Under the pieces are notes generated by a model, which saw only the letters and a program-made list of their open reading frames with translations, did not search any database and had not been told where the DNA came from. The translations under genes and the position numbers were made by a program. This document shows positions 1 through 11,115 of a stretch of 64,000 nucleotides of DNA, in pieces (the stretch's first letter is position 1; each line of letters starts with the position of its first letter). This DNA comes from Branchiostoma floridae (Eukaryota; Chordata; Leptocardii; Amphioxiformes; Branchiostomatidae): positions 6,665,528 through 6,729,527 of the forward strand of contig NC_049994.1 of the NCBI RefSeq assembly GCF_000003815.2, read 5' to 3'.

Positions 1-584
1 AGAATTACAGAGAAATTCACCACTGTGACAGTGAATAAAACAAGAATGTGAAAACTAAATATTTTTCAGAGATATCAGTTTAACAATGTCTTGTCCATTT
101 TGCATTTCTAGTATCGAAATTGTCCAGACCTCTCAATAAAGGTAACACTATATATTTTACTGTCAACGATAATAGGACAATTTGGAGTTCATCACCCTCA
201 AAAGATAACGCACATCTAGATCTCTTCATCCTTTCGACCCCTCTTGGAAACAATGTGGCATTTTTCATGTTTGTACATTATGATCCATTCTATGTACTCC
301 CTTTGGGGACTTTCCATGCACTATTAACCTCCGTTCCGTTGGCATCCGTCTGTCTCGGAAGACAATGGTAGGCAGACGGGTTTAAGGCGACCCGTCTCCT
401 TAGACCCGTCTGTCTGGCCTGCACTTGGGTTTTTAAGGTGAAGGAGGGGTGTGCACATCCTTCTCCACCCTCTCTTAACCTAGTGAAGGCATAATCACAA
501 GTCACCATGTACCTACAGAAGAATGGCTCTTTAGTTAATTGGAATTCTTTCTTCTAACAGTGACATATTTTAGAGTTAAACACA
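1..584. other. Intronic sequence upstream of the first visible PLCL exon
   Basis: No exon with supporting splice signals was found. Short open frames on both strands lack any recognisable domain. Confidence 0.5.
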
Positions 585-930
585 AGTACCTCCAAATTTT
601 CAATGGCTATCAGTCCATCACTTCACAGAGCGACCTAGTTCTCCCGAGAGTTGTGACAACTAGGTCATGATTTGTGTGGATCTTCTGCCCCTCCCCCCTC
701 CGCCTCATTGCAGAGTAGGGGTAAGTAGGACATGGGCATCTCCCAACCATCATTGCGGTTCAGCTTTGCACCTTCCAACTGGATCCAAGCAAGTCTTATC
801 CTAGTTCTCACAACTCTCGTGACAACTAGATTACTTCATGAACAAGATGGACTGATAACCATTTAAAATTTGGAGGTACGTATGTAATATGTCCTATTAA
901 CTGTGCTCATTCGTAATGCATCTCTTCAAC
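545..930. repeat. Long-inverted-repeat element, copy 1
   Basis: The core at about 585-890 begins 'caaattttcaatggctatc' and ends with the approximate reverse complement, 'gatggactgataacc' followed by 'aaatttggaggtac'. Inside are two further mirrored blocks containing 'gacctagttctc' and 'tcctagttctcacaactctc'. A second copy lies at 56925-57310 with the same internal 'ccaaccatcattgcggt' stretch, so this is a dispersed foldback (MITE-like) element. No coding potential was seen. Confidence 0.7.
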
Positions 931-962
931 AACGGCTTTTTAATTTGAAACCTTCTCTCTAG

Positions 963-3900
963 GGAGACCACCCCTCTGTAAGGAGTTAGCTGACCTCATT
1001 GTTCTGTGCAAGTCTGACAAGATCGAAGACCTGCCCACCTCAGCCTCCGAATCTTGTGCCCAGTATGTCTGCTCCTTCAGCCAATCAGGAGCCATCAGAC
1101 TGGCAGTCTCGTTCCCAGAGGAGTTTGTGAACTACAACAAGAAGTACATGAGTGAAGTCCACCCTGACAGTAACAAGGATGAAGATGCGATCAACTATAA
1201 CCCACAGGACTACTGGAACTGTGGCTGCCAGGTAGTTTTTGTTTTGTGTTTAGAGAGTAAGGGGCATTTTTTTTAAATTATTCCTCTGTCACAAAAATTG
1301 TTCCTCTGTCACAAGTTGGAACTCAGCTAAAACAAGTACATATTATAAACTTTTTTGGAACATAGAAAACTATAGGAGGAGAATTTCATTTTGTCATAGC
1401 CTCTTTCCTTGGTGCTGAAATGCCATCTATCAGATTTAGTCGGTATTGCAGTGCAAGTGAATTTATTTCTTAAACAGAATGGTAATGGAAACATTGCTAA
1501 GAGCTCATCCGTCTTGTATGGTTCTTTTCTAAAAGATTGTTGAAATAGATACAGTACTATAAATGCGAGTAAGTTTGCTAATTTTTAGTTTTGTGATAAG
1601 GAAAAATGGAGCATCTACGTTGGTTTTCAAATTGCATACAGTACAGTAATGGAAACATTTGTGGTTTTAATTTTTAATTTGCTATGTAAGGTTGCAACAA
1701 AAAATGCGAACATAGAACACCACAGAAAATTTCAAGAATTACTGTAACACTAAATTACTCTTTGTTTTATCCCTTCCCAGATTGTAACAGTGAACTACCA
1801 CATGCCAGGCTTGATGACAGACCTCAACGACGGGCGCTTTCTAGAAAACGGAAGCTGTGGCTACGTCCTGAAACCGTCCATCATGAGGGACGAGATAGCG
1901 TACTTCAGCGCGAACACCCGAGAAGGCCTACCGGGCGTGACGCCGCAAATTCTCCACGTGAGGATCATAAGCGGGCAGCAGTTTCCCAAGCCTCGCGGGT
2001 CCACGGCAAAAGGCGACATCATCGATCCGTATATCGTGCTGGAGATTTTTGGAATTCCCGCGGACTGCGTAGAAGCAAGGACTAGAGCTGTTCCGCAGAA
2101 CGGCTATAATCCTGTGTTTGACGAAAGTTTTGAGTTTCAGATCAATTTCCCAGAAGTGGCTTTGGTTCGATTCGTGGTCTTGGATGAGGAGTTCATCGGA
2201 GATGACTTCATTGGACAGTGCACTATTCCGTTTGAATGTTTGCAAACAGGTAAGTTTGGCTGATAGTCCCTACATCTATAAATGTGTACTACTACTAGAT
2301 AGGGTTTGACTCGAATTCCAATACTGAATTATTAGTGCTAAAGACCGATTCTGACTGTCAATCACAATTAACATTTCAACCAATGATAGAATGGCATTTA
2401 TGTAATAATTTTAGTTCTGCCAAAGTAAGGAAACTGGCTGTATGTCCATCAACATATTTGCAGTTTTTATGTTTTTAATTTGCAATTAAGTTTTGATGAA
2501 AATGGGTTAAGGGCTACGGGATCAGTTTTTTTAGGCTTTTGTGCACACCCTAACAGTTTTGATGCAAACTGCACAATGATTCAATATAAGACTTGCTTTT
2601 TTTCAGGCTACAGACACATTCATTTCATATCCAGCAAAGGGGAACAACTAGAACTGGACAATGAAGAATTTTGTTCTGCTTTACTTTAATAGGCTGTGCA
2701 TGAGCACACTCTAGCAGTTAATAGAAGAACTGCACTTAATGTCAGTCTGGTCTCTTTCAGGCTACAGACACATTCGACTGATTTCCAGCAAAGGGGAACA
2801 ACAAAGGATTTTGTTCTGCTCCAGTTAGGCTGTTGAGCACACTCTAACAGTTTAAAGGGGAACTGCACTTAATGTCGGTCTGGTCTCTTTCAGGCTACAG
2901 ACACATTCGACTGATGTCCAGTACTGGAGACCAACTGGAATTCTGTTTCGCTCCAGTTTGGCTATGCATTAGCGCACTCTAGCAGTTAAAAGGGGAACTG
3001 CGTTTAATGTCAGTCTGGTCTCTTTCAGGTTACAGACACATTCGACTGATGTCCAGTACAGGAGACCAACTGGAAAGTGCCACCCTTTTCGTCCACATAG
3101 CCATAACGAACAAGAGAGGAGGGGGCAAGCCTACCAAAAGGGGCCTTTCAGTTAAGAAGTCTAAGAAGCGCCAGGAGTACACATCTCTAAGGAATGTGGG
3201 GGTCAGAATCATCGACGACTGCTTTAAGGTGCGTGTAGCATTTTTCTTGGTCTCATCAAGTTGCAATAAAGCTGATGCCAGTAGAATTCTTTTAATTTAG
3301 AGTGATTTTTAAAAGCACTTTTTAAGCACGGTGTGAAGACGATCCAACTCCTGCCCACCCCTATGTCAGGGAACCCAGCAGCAGTATAATCAAATACTGG
3401 ACACAGCTACTACATTTTTGACATCTGCATATTAAGCAGTTTATGATACTACAGCACCTTTATTTTACCTGAGTTTGTATTTTCACTCTTTTTGTCAGGG
3501 TGCAACACCACCACTCCAAGAAGCAGCCAAACTACGAGAAAATGTCCAGGTTGCCATGACGATGTTCAAGGAATCCTGCGGTGTCCCCCAGATTTCTACG
3601 CTCATGCAGTGCGTCCGTACGCTCATCTCACGTTTCACGGCAACGGGGGACGTCTCCATCGTCCTGAAAGGAGACGGACAGTTCCCCATCCTGGAGGCTT
3701 CTGGGAATGCTCCAGAAGTTCTGAAGAAAGCTTTGTCAGCCTTTGATGTTGTAAGTTTTTTTAAATTGTCTTGGAAAGAAGATTGAATAGAAAGTAAGCA
3801 TCACTTCAATGTCACTTTTTTCGTCTATCCAGGAACGGACAGCTCACATTTTATTTCATAATCATTTGTCCTCATCATCATCATCATCTTAGATGCTACC

Positions 3901-6117
3901 AAGCCCACCATACATATAGAATACAACACGGTGTATTCCGTATCACCCGAGGTATCAGCCCGACCGCGGGTCGGATCGCCCGAAGGCCGGAGGGTGAACC
4001 GACCCACGGGAGGGCTGGGAACGAGGGTGATGCGGAATACACTGTGTTGTATGTTATTGATGTCATACCCACATGAAAACCCATGTTTTGATGTGAAATG
4101 CGCAAGAAGTTGAACAAATTTGGTGCCCTCGAACAACATGTGTTGCAACAGCAATGTTCCAACGTCCGAATCAGGTATTCGAATTGCCAACCGTGCCGTA
4201 TTCGGCCCGTTCGAAATGGTTCGATTTACTCAAAGAGAGCCTGTGTGATACGCCTTTCGAACCTGTGCGATACGGAAGCGTACGGCCCGGTCCGGAACAC
4301 CTGTATCGAATGTTTTCGCGTCACAGGTATGACATAAAGTGGATTATTAGCAGCTGAGCATTAAAGAACTAGAACTAGACCTGTTTTTCATGTAATCTTG
4401 GTCGAACATTAAAAACAGTACAATGCAACTCCTCCAGCAACTGGATATGATTTGGGAAACGGTCAAACGTTTCAACTAGCATCCACTAGTGTTCGTCATA
4501 TCCAGTTGCTTGAGTAACTGCTATTTGGCATATCTTATTACCTGGATGTCTAACCTACATCGAAGTACAGTGCAATATTTAAGATAAGCATGGTAAATTT
4601 ACAATCCTAGAGATTAACTAGCGCTGTTGATGAGGCAATGCAAACTTAAGCATGTTACATAAAGGTTGCACATAATGATAATAATAAGGTACACCAAATA
4701 GCATGTACTCATTCCACTGGATATGATTTTATGTTGCTTAATGAAAGTCAGCTTATGGCAAGCACACTCCATGAAATTAAAGATGATGCAACCTAATGTT
4801 AAAATTTGACCAATAAATGATGTTTGTATTGACAGGTGGTATCCACGGGGTGTTCTTTGGTTGACAAGGCTGACAGCCTCCGCCAAGAGATGCTGGACAG
4901 GAGAAAAGCAGGTCAGAGGTTAAAGTGCATGTCACGATGTGAGGGTAATCTTGATCCCGGGATCAATGTCATAAAGATGTCTGAAGTCCTACTTTTAAAC
5001 TTCTGACTGGATGTACTATATGTTTTGTACATGTCATCTATATAGTCAAATCAATATGGCCTTACTGGAGTGAGGAAAGTCATGTCAAGCGAGTACCATT
5101 TTCAATGGGACTATCAGTAGCGTGTTTGGGGATTTAATTTTAGGACCCTCTGTGTATAATGCTAGTTCGCCTTAATTTGTGGGGTAACCTAGATTGGTTG
5201 TTTAAGTTTTAAAAAACTTGGGTATTTAGAGATTTCAGGTCAACGACGTGGGTTTCAAATGTCAACATTTATATAACATCGGANNNNNNNNNNNNNNNNN
5301 NNNNNNNNNNNNNNNNNNNNNNNNNNNNNNNNNNNNNNNNNNNNNNNNNNNNNNNNNNNNNNNNNNNNNNNNNNNNNNNNNNNNNNNNNNNNNNNNNNNN
5401 NNNNNNNNNNNNNNNNNNNNNNNNNNNNNNNNNNNNNNNNNNNNNNNNNNNNNNNNNNNNNNNNNNNNNNNNNNNNNNNNNNNNNNNNNNNNNNNNNNNN
5501 NNNNNNNNNNNNNNNNNNNNNNNNNNNNNNNNNNNNNNNNNNNNNNNNNNNNNNNNNNNNNNNNNNNNNNNNNNNNNNNNNNNNNNNNNNNNNNNNNNNN
5601 NNNNNNNNNNNNNNNNNNNNNNNNNNNNNNNNNNNNNNNNNNNNNNNNNNNNNNNNNNNNNNNNNNNNNNNNNNNNNNNNNNNNNNNNNNNNNNNNNNNN
5701 NNNNNNNNNNNNNNNNNNNNNNNNNNNNNNNNNNNNNNNNNNNNNNNNNNNNNNNNNNNNNNNNNNNNNNNNNNNNNNNNNNNNNNNNNNNNNNNNNNNN
5801 NNNNNNNNNNNNNNNNNNNNNNNNNNNNNNNNNNNNNNNNNNNNNNNNNNNNNNNNNNNNNNNNCATTTTTTCTATCTCCGTAGGTCTGGAGTTCCATGG
5901 GAAGCTACAGGAGCTGAGTTCCAAGGAGGGACTGAAGGGCCGAAAGCTGACCCGAGCTCTTGAGAACTTTGCGTGGAACATCCGGGTACTCCAAGGTCAA
6001 GCCGACCTCATCCAAGCTGCCAAAAACGAATGTCTGGACAATATGAAGCAAGTGCAAGAAACTGCTGTGGCGACAGGCGTCATAGTGGAGACCAAGGGAG
6101 AAACGAAACCCACCTAG
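963..6117 (+). CDS. Inactive phospholipase C-like protein (PLCL/PRIP family), 3' six exons
   Basis: Six exons join in phase: 963-1231, 1781-2249, 3029-3228, 3499-3750, 4836-4911 and 5885-6117, all with AG acceptors and GT donors, ending in TAG. They give about 498 residues. The first exon starts mid-codon, so the N-terminal PH, EF-hand and PLC X regions lie outside the window. Exons 1-2 carry the end of the PLC Y domain ([11 protein letters not shown], then [10 protein letters not shown]) followed by a C2 domain ([13 protein letters not shown], then [11 protein letters not shown]). Exons 3-6 encode the long post-C2 tail, with [16 protein letters not shown] and KEGLKGRKL. That tail resembles vertebrate PLCL1/PLCL2 and not active PLC isozymes. 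The family binds inositol phosphates, GABA-A receptor regulators and protein phosphatase 1, and does not hydrolyse lipid; inactivity here is assumed from the family, because the catalytic X domain is not visible. The N gap at 5284-5864 is in the last intron. Confidence 0.88.
2607..3228 (+). repeat. Tandem copies of a PLCL splice acceptor plus exon start (three decoys and the real exon)
   Basis: The junction 'ctctttcag' followed by codons for GYRHI(R/H) occurs four times, with exon-like starts at 2607, 2761, 2894 and 3029. The spacings are 154, 133 and 135 bp. Only the fourth copy continues into the full exon (3029-3228). The first three are in the correct phase with the upstream exon, which ends at 2249, but reach stops at 2687-2689, 2826-2828 and 2980-2982. 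The intervening sequence, 'gcacactctagcagttaa', is repeated too, so the unit includes about 50 bp of intron. An older relic of the unit is visible from about 2530. Confidence 0.85.
3915..4333. repeat. Dispersed 400-bp repeat with a palindromic head, copy 1
   Basis: The sequence starts 'gaatacaacacggtgtattccg' and about 105 bp later carries its inverted copy, 'cggaatacactgtgttgtat', forming a hairpin. It then runs through 'aacgtccgaatcaggtattcg' to 'cgcgtcacaggtatgacata'. A second copy is at 63386-63733. This copy sits in a PLCL intron (3751-4835). Confidence 0.75.
4431..4560. repeat. Fragment of a dispersed element ('caactggatatgatt' family)
   Basis: The stretch contains 'caactggatatgattt', its inverted partner 'catatccagttgcttgagtaac', and then 'catatcttattacctggatgtctaacc'. 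The same order recurs at 14597-14704. I suspect the terminus of a Penelope-like or other retroelement, but no protein-coding part is present to prove the class. Confidence 0.5.
5030..5283. repeat. Fragments of dispersed elements next to the gap
   Basis: The stretch 'gtcatctatatagtcaaatcaatatggcc' (5033-5061) matches the ends of the split element at 58140-59310. The following 'gctagttcgccttaatttgtggggtaacc' matches 8776-8805, and 'gggtatttagagatttcaggtc' matches the stretch at 8830-8855. These are truncated copies cut off by the gap. Confidence 0.5.
5284..5864. other. Assembly gap (581 N)
   Basis: A run of N inside the last PLCL intron. Open frames drawn across it have no meaning. Confidence 0.98.
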
Positions 6118-7113
6118 GCTGGATTGCAGTTTAAGGTGGAAGGCTAATATTGATAGTGTAACAAGTTTGAAACTGAAGAAAGCTGCTGTTTTTAATCTCC
6201 ATGCAGAGGTATTGGGTTTGGCTTTGCTTGTTCAGGGCATATATTTGCTTTTTTAATGTACGTTTTTTAAGTTGTGGATTTTGACATCTTAATATAGGAT
6301 ATACAATGTAGGAGAATTCTTTTCCACAACTAGTTTGTACTTTCTTTCAATTGCTTACGTTTTGATGTCTCTCAGACACCTTCCTCAGAGCTTTTAATTG
6401 TTATATAAGCTTGTTGAGCTTCTAATAAGAGTTTTGCTTCTCACCGCTATAAGTTGCCGATGTAGGTGGCGCTTTAGCGGCGACAAAAAAAATGTTATCT
6501 TAGTATACAAAATTAATGCAACTTTCCAATGCTATACTAGTGCATGAATATTCAGTGTCAAATTCCACTCAAAAAAGTCTTGGCCAATTATATTCTGAAT
6601 AAAAGTAAAATTATGCATTTTTTTAATGGTTTTCTCCTCTGCAGTGCATTTGTCAGCAAATCTAAAGCAAGTGTCCAATAAAAATGCACCACTTGAAAAC
6701 CCTACAAAATGAGCAGAAAAATGTTCAGAAATATAAGCCAATAAGCTAATATCTCTGCTTGGAGATTATTGAAATTACATGACTTGATAAGACAGAGAAA
6801 ACCTACTGCACCAACTGGCTATAGTATAGATGTAAAAAAAGGGAAAACCTACCATGTACATGTATACAGATATGACACAATATACAATATGCATATTTTG
6901 CCTCCCTTCAAAATAGATGACCATTGAAAAGTGACATGCAAGCACTCAAGTACTCAAGGTTTGATTAAGTGAGTGATATGATATTGCAGAGACAAAATTG
7001 TTATGATTTTTTTCTAGCTGATGATTATTAGGGAGACAAGATCCTTCTTGTCATGTAAAAACAGTTCTAGCCTTAGAAACCATTTCACAGTATACATGTA
7101 GTTCACCTTTATC
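6118..7113. other. PLCL 3' UTR and downstream sequence
   Basis: Transcribed sequence after the PLCL stop is expected here. A candidate poly(A) signal, AATAAA, lies at about 6597-6602. Beyond it the sequence is AT-rich and I see no gene. A 100-N gap starts at 7114. Confidence 0.5.
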
Positions 7114-7213
7114 NNNNNNNNNNNNNNNNNNNNNNNNNNNNNNNNNNNNNNNNNNNNNNNNNNNNNNNNNNNNNNNNNNNNNNNNNNNNNNNNNNNNNNN
7201 NNNNNNNNNNNNN
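7114..7213. other. Assembly gap (100 N)
   Basis: A run of exactly 100 N, the usual placeholder for a gap of unknown size. Confidence 0.98.
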
Positions 7214-7239
7214 TCCCCATACAGAAACGCCCCTTTAAG

Positions 7240-7665
7240 AAAGTGATCACTCATGCAGAACTTCGTACTTTTTATGGGGGTATTTTTGCACGGGGAATTC
7301 CCCGTGCAAAAAATACCCCATATAAAGTACCTCCATGCAGAAATGTCCCCATTAAAAAGTGACACCAATGCTTAAGTTCCCTCATGCAGAAATGCACCCC
7401 AAGAAAAGATTTCCCACAGGAAAATAGGATCACTCTCTGCAAAGCGCCCCCTTGAATGCAAATCGCCCCCTTGAAGAAAGGAAAAAGTGACCCCATGCAG
7501 ACGTACCCAATACTGACGTAAAATGTGCCCGATGAAAACAAATGAAAAATCAAAGCTGAGGACTCAATTTGCATAATAAATGGATGTATTATAATTAGTA
7601 ATAGTTGATATCACTTGGTGAATGTATGGAACTTACGGCTTCCAGTTCCTGAGGCATGAACACAC
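7240..7665. repeat. Dispersed repeat with 'catgcagaaatg' motifs and a perfect hairpin
   Basis: The short motif 'ccatgcagaaatgcccc' recurs irregularly. Near 7290 there is a perfect foldback, 'gcacggggaattccccgtgc'. The right part ('aaaacaaatgaaaaatc', then 'ctcaatttgcataat', then 'cggcttccagttcctgaggc') is repeated at 13840-14075, directly upstream of the NHL membrane gene. It may therefore be a duplicated upstream region of that gene family and not simply a transposon. Confidence 0.6.
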
Positions 7666-7679
7666 ACACAGCTGGTGTA

Positions 7680-7967
7680 AAGTTATATGATTTGTGGCGC
7701 GATTTCTACGAAGACTATCGAGTTATCGCGGTGTTTGTACAATATGACAGCGGCGTCACTGCGACCAGATAAATGGCCTCTGGCGTCAATCCTGACACCT
7801 CCGGATGTCTCCGTGCCTGCAGCCAGAACTCCCCTGTAACAGCAAAGGTCCCTGTGGAAGACTGCTCAGGACTTCTTGCAGACTAAGAGGTAGTAAAGAA
7901 GACCTGAGGAAATCGGCTGCGTCGAATCGAACCCGTGAAAGACAACAGACTGTAGATTTCAAACCAA
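7680..7967 (+). promoter_or_regulatory. Possible 5' UTR exon or promoter region
   Basis: This stretch has more GC and CpG than its surroundings. It ends at 'aaaccaag' followed by a good donor, 'gtaaagtc' (about 7967/7968). It lies just after a repeat that otherwise precedes the NHL membrane gene. It could be a non-coding first exon for a downstream + strand gene, but nothing in the sequence proves transcription. Confidence 0.2.
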
Positions 7968-8303
7968 GGTAAAGTCATCTCTCTATTATGCAAATCTGCG
8001 CGTGACATGTGCATTCCTCACGAGCTGAAAGGTGGGAAACAACAACCGGGAATGAACAGAACCGTATCTACAGGTAACCTCATCAGAGTAACTATGTAGG
8101 CTTTTCATGACATCGGACTATTATGATTTGAATCCACCGACGGCCATGTTGGCGGGTAATTGAATTAAGGTCGCAGAACACAGTATTTATGGGCGACCCC
8201 CGTGGACAAAAGTAGGTCGGGCACAAAATAGTACGTCACGGTACTGGAAAAGCATAGAAAATTTTTTGTGCACGTCAGCGAGTCGGAAAATGTAGTGGAT
8301 ACA

Positions 8304-8403
8304 NNNNNNNNNNNNNNNNNNNNNNNNNNNNNNNNNNNNNNNNNNNNNNNNNNNNNNNNNNNNNNNNNNNNNNNNNNNNNNNNNNNNNNNNNNNNNNNNN
8401 NNN
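8304..8403. other. Assembly gap (100 N)
   Basis: A run of exactly 100 N. Confidence 0.98.
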
Positions 8404-8769
8404 GGGTCTGCCCTATGACTGTATCATGTGCCAACATACAAAGTTCTGAAAAGATACTATTAGGCAAAGTAGAAGAAATAAGTAATGTCAGGTAGGATGT
8501 AAATAGACAAAATATTATTATAATAGTAAGTTTGCAAAAGCGCACCCAAATTGTTGTTTGTGAACAGCCAAGTGAATATTGATAGAAAATTGTGCATCAT
8601 TATGTTTTAAAGGACATTAGTGCAAGGAAAAAGGAGATATTGTTTTGTAGTCTGGACAAAACATATAAAAGAAAAAGGTACTTACATGTATGATACAAAT
8701 GAGATAAGTTTAAAGCATTATTTTATGTGATAGTTGTATTTGATAATCCTGAGTCTAAATTGAACATTA

Positions 8770-8965
8770 GTGTAACGCTAGTTCACCTTTATTTGCGGGG
8801 TAACCTTTATTCGCTATATTTAGCACCAGGGTATTTCGGGATATCAAGTCGACGGACGGTGGTCTCAAACTGCATTATATTGAAACAAATGCAATTTAAA
8901 ACCATTGTTTGTCAACGTGATATCCCTAAATACCCTGTGGATCATAAGTTGTAGAAAGTCGGAGA
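8770..8965. repeat. Short inverted-terminal element ('ctagttcacctttat' family)
   Basis: 'ccagggtatttcgggatatcaagtcgac' (from about 8827) is mirrored by 'gtgatatccctaaataccctg' (8918-8938). A relative is cut by the gap at 5284, and a third fragment, 'gtagttcacctttatc', abuts the gap at 7114. A poly(C) run follows at about 8967-8981. Confidence 0.55.
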
Positions 8966-8977
8966 CCCCCCCCCCCC

Positions 8978-9120
8978 CCCAATGTGTCACATGGTCTATC
9001 TGCATAATTTGACGTCACAGAACCAGTGAATTGTTCATTCCTTGACAAACTTTGCAGTAGGACAGGCAAATATTAGTTCAATTTTTGTGTTAAGAATCAC
9101 AGTTCAGCTTTTATTCCGAA
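8978..9120. repeat. Dispersed repeat ('tctgcataatttgacgtcac' family), copy 1
   Basis: Order of motifs: 'tctatctgcataa', 'gacgtcac', 'tcattccttgacaaa', 'caatttttgtgtt'. The same order occurs at 20985-21110. A third copy of the 3' part is at about 53080-53150. Confidence 0.55.
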
Positions 9121-10535
9121 TGACTTATGCCGAAACAACCTTGAATTTTATAGAAAATAAGTTAAACTTAACTTTTTTTGAAAAGACAGATGATGTGCAA
9201 TATAATGAATGTAATGGGCAACTTCAAGATTGGTAATTTACAAATAATGAATCAGCGAGTTCAACAAAATATTGTAATATGTTTTTAGTATGTTTGGTAA
9301 ATTTGTTAACAGATTTTGGCGACGCCCCAGGGGCTGGCCTAATAGTCATTGTCATCAAACTTACTATTTACAAGTTAGACACCAAAGCATAGAAGTAAGT
9401 TTATGGATACTTTTGTTCTTATGTATGGATTGTTGCAATTAAGGGTACTTAAGATTTGATTAAAGCCGTGAGAAATTTATTGAAATAAATTAGTGGACAT
9501 ATGACAGAATTGCCCTTTTTAAGGGCCAAGGTATGTCATTAATAATGTTGCTGTACAGTTGTTTTTGTGTCAACTCAGGCGTTAGATTTGTATGTTGTCT
9601 CAATATTCAGTTATGATATTAACTCATTTACTTTCCAAATATATCTGATGTATTAGTGGCAGCTTAACTTTGTCAATTCATCTTTATTTACCTCATATTG
9701 TCAATGATAGCCCAGACGAAAATAGGAAAGTATAAGAAGAGTTTAACCCCCACATGACATCTTAGACTCTGCTATTGCTTGCTTAAGACAGTTCTGAAAA
9801 CAAAACACTCGGCAAAAATGTAAAACGAAAAAACTGTATTTCTATTTCAAATAAAATTTCACTGTTAAACATCATTCTATTATTTAGTAACTATGTTGAT
9901 GCATTTTACAGACAACGTTTCACATAAAATAACCATTCTTACCTTTCAGTAACCATTATGTTCTGCCCTATAACGTTACCTCATGTCGACATGTGTGTTG
10001 AATGTAATGTGCAATCTTGAAAAGCCATCGAAAAAAACTGTTAAAGTTGTCTTGTTCACAGATCCACCAAATCTGGCAAAACATCAAACCTTGGCAGTAA
10101 AATGTATTTATATGATATTTAATATGTTCTAACTTATTGGTATCAGTATTTTACCAGATGTCTTCTGATAGACTATGTTTGTGGAGTATCTATTGTCATG
10201 TTTGATACATGATTTGTCCTTTGTTTGTTCCATTGTTGTATATTAATTTGTAATTATTGTGCAGGTTCATATTAATACTGTTGGTTATATCAAAGCATAA
10301 AATCACTCTGGCTAACGTTGAGTAACACCCTATTTATTTGTCTGTTTATCCAAATAAATATCCTAAGAGTTATTATCTAACATTATATCTATTTTTCAGT
10401 CCTCAAAGGAGTCTTCTGGAGAACTTAATTAAAAAATACAGATCTCCAATGTTGCCTAACCTGAGTTCCAATGTAATGATAATTTTTGCCGCTAACATTA
10501 TAACGTAATCTTCCCACCTGGAATGAGTATCAAAC
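9121..10535. other. AT-rich intergenic DNA, no gene seen
   Basis: No exon, RNA gene or clear repeat boundary is visible. The short open frames carry no known motif. Confidence 0.5.
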
Positions 10536-10743
10536 GGCCTATCTCACCAAGCGGAGGCATTGCGGCATTTTATAATTAGCCACTTTTCTTTTGCACTCTC
10601 ACTGACGCGAAGCAAAGTTGCATTTACTTTTTTTTTTTTAGATTTCAAAATTTGTTGGAGGCACGTTGGATTTCGTTGTAGCCACGTTGCCGTTGTCGAA
10701 ATCAATAGTGCCTCCAACGTACCTCCGCTTGGTGAGATAGGCC
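10536..10743. mobile_element. 208-bp MITE with 22-bp perfect terminal inverted repeats
   Basis: The element begins GGCCTATCTCACCAAGCGG (10536 on) and ends with its exact reverse complement at 10743. An inner mirrored pair, 'ggaggcacgttgga' and 'gtgcctccaacgtacctcc', lengthens the fold. There is no coding capacity. I could not recognise a target-site duplication in the flanks, so the superfamily is open. Confidence 0.75.
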
Positions 10744-11015
10744 CGCAATTATAGTAGTTGAATTGGCCATCCACATCGCCAGCCAGTTAAACTGGTACTC
10801 CTTCCGTGGTGTATCCTCCGAGTGCAAAAGATTAAATGTCAGGTGGAAGAGAAACTTGGCCAAAGATAGCCCGTCCAAACTACGATAGACTGTCTGTACA
10901 TTGCCTAGCGTTTACCATACGGAAAAAAATGAGTTGCTGAATTGGAAGAGTCAACTAAATGCAGAAATGTTGCAGTAGAATACTGGGATTTATTGAGAAG
11001 ATAGCTGCCAAAGAA

Positions 11016-11115
11016 NNNNNNNNNNNNNNNNNNNNNNNNNNNNNNNNNNNNNNNNNNNNNNNNNNNNNNNNNNNNNNNNNNNNNNNNNNNNNNNNNNNNN
11101 NNNNNNNNNNNNNNN
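11016..11115. other. Assembly gap (100 N)
   Basis: A run of exactly 100 N. Confidence 0.98.

Noticed and set aside
5248-6117. 289-codon frame running across the N gap
   Set aside because: Unknown bases cannot support a frame. The true exon begins at 5885 after a good acceptor.
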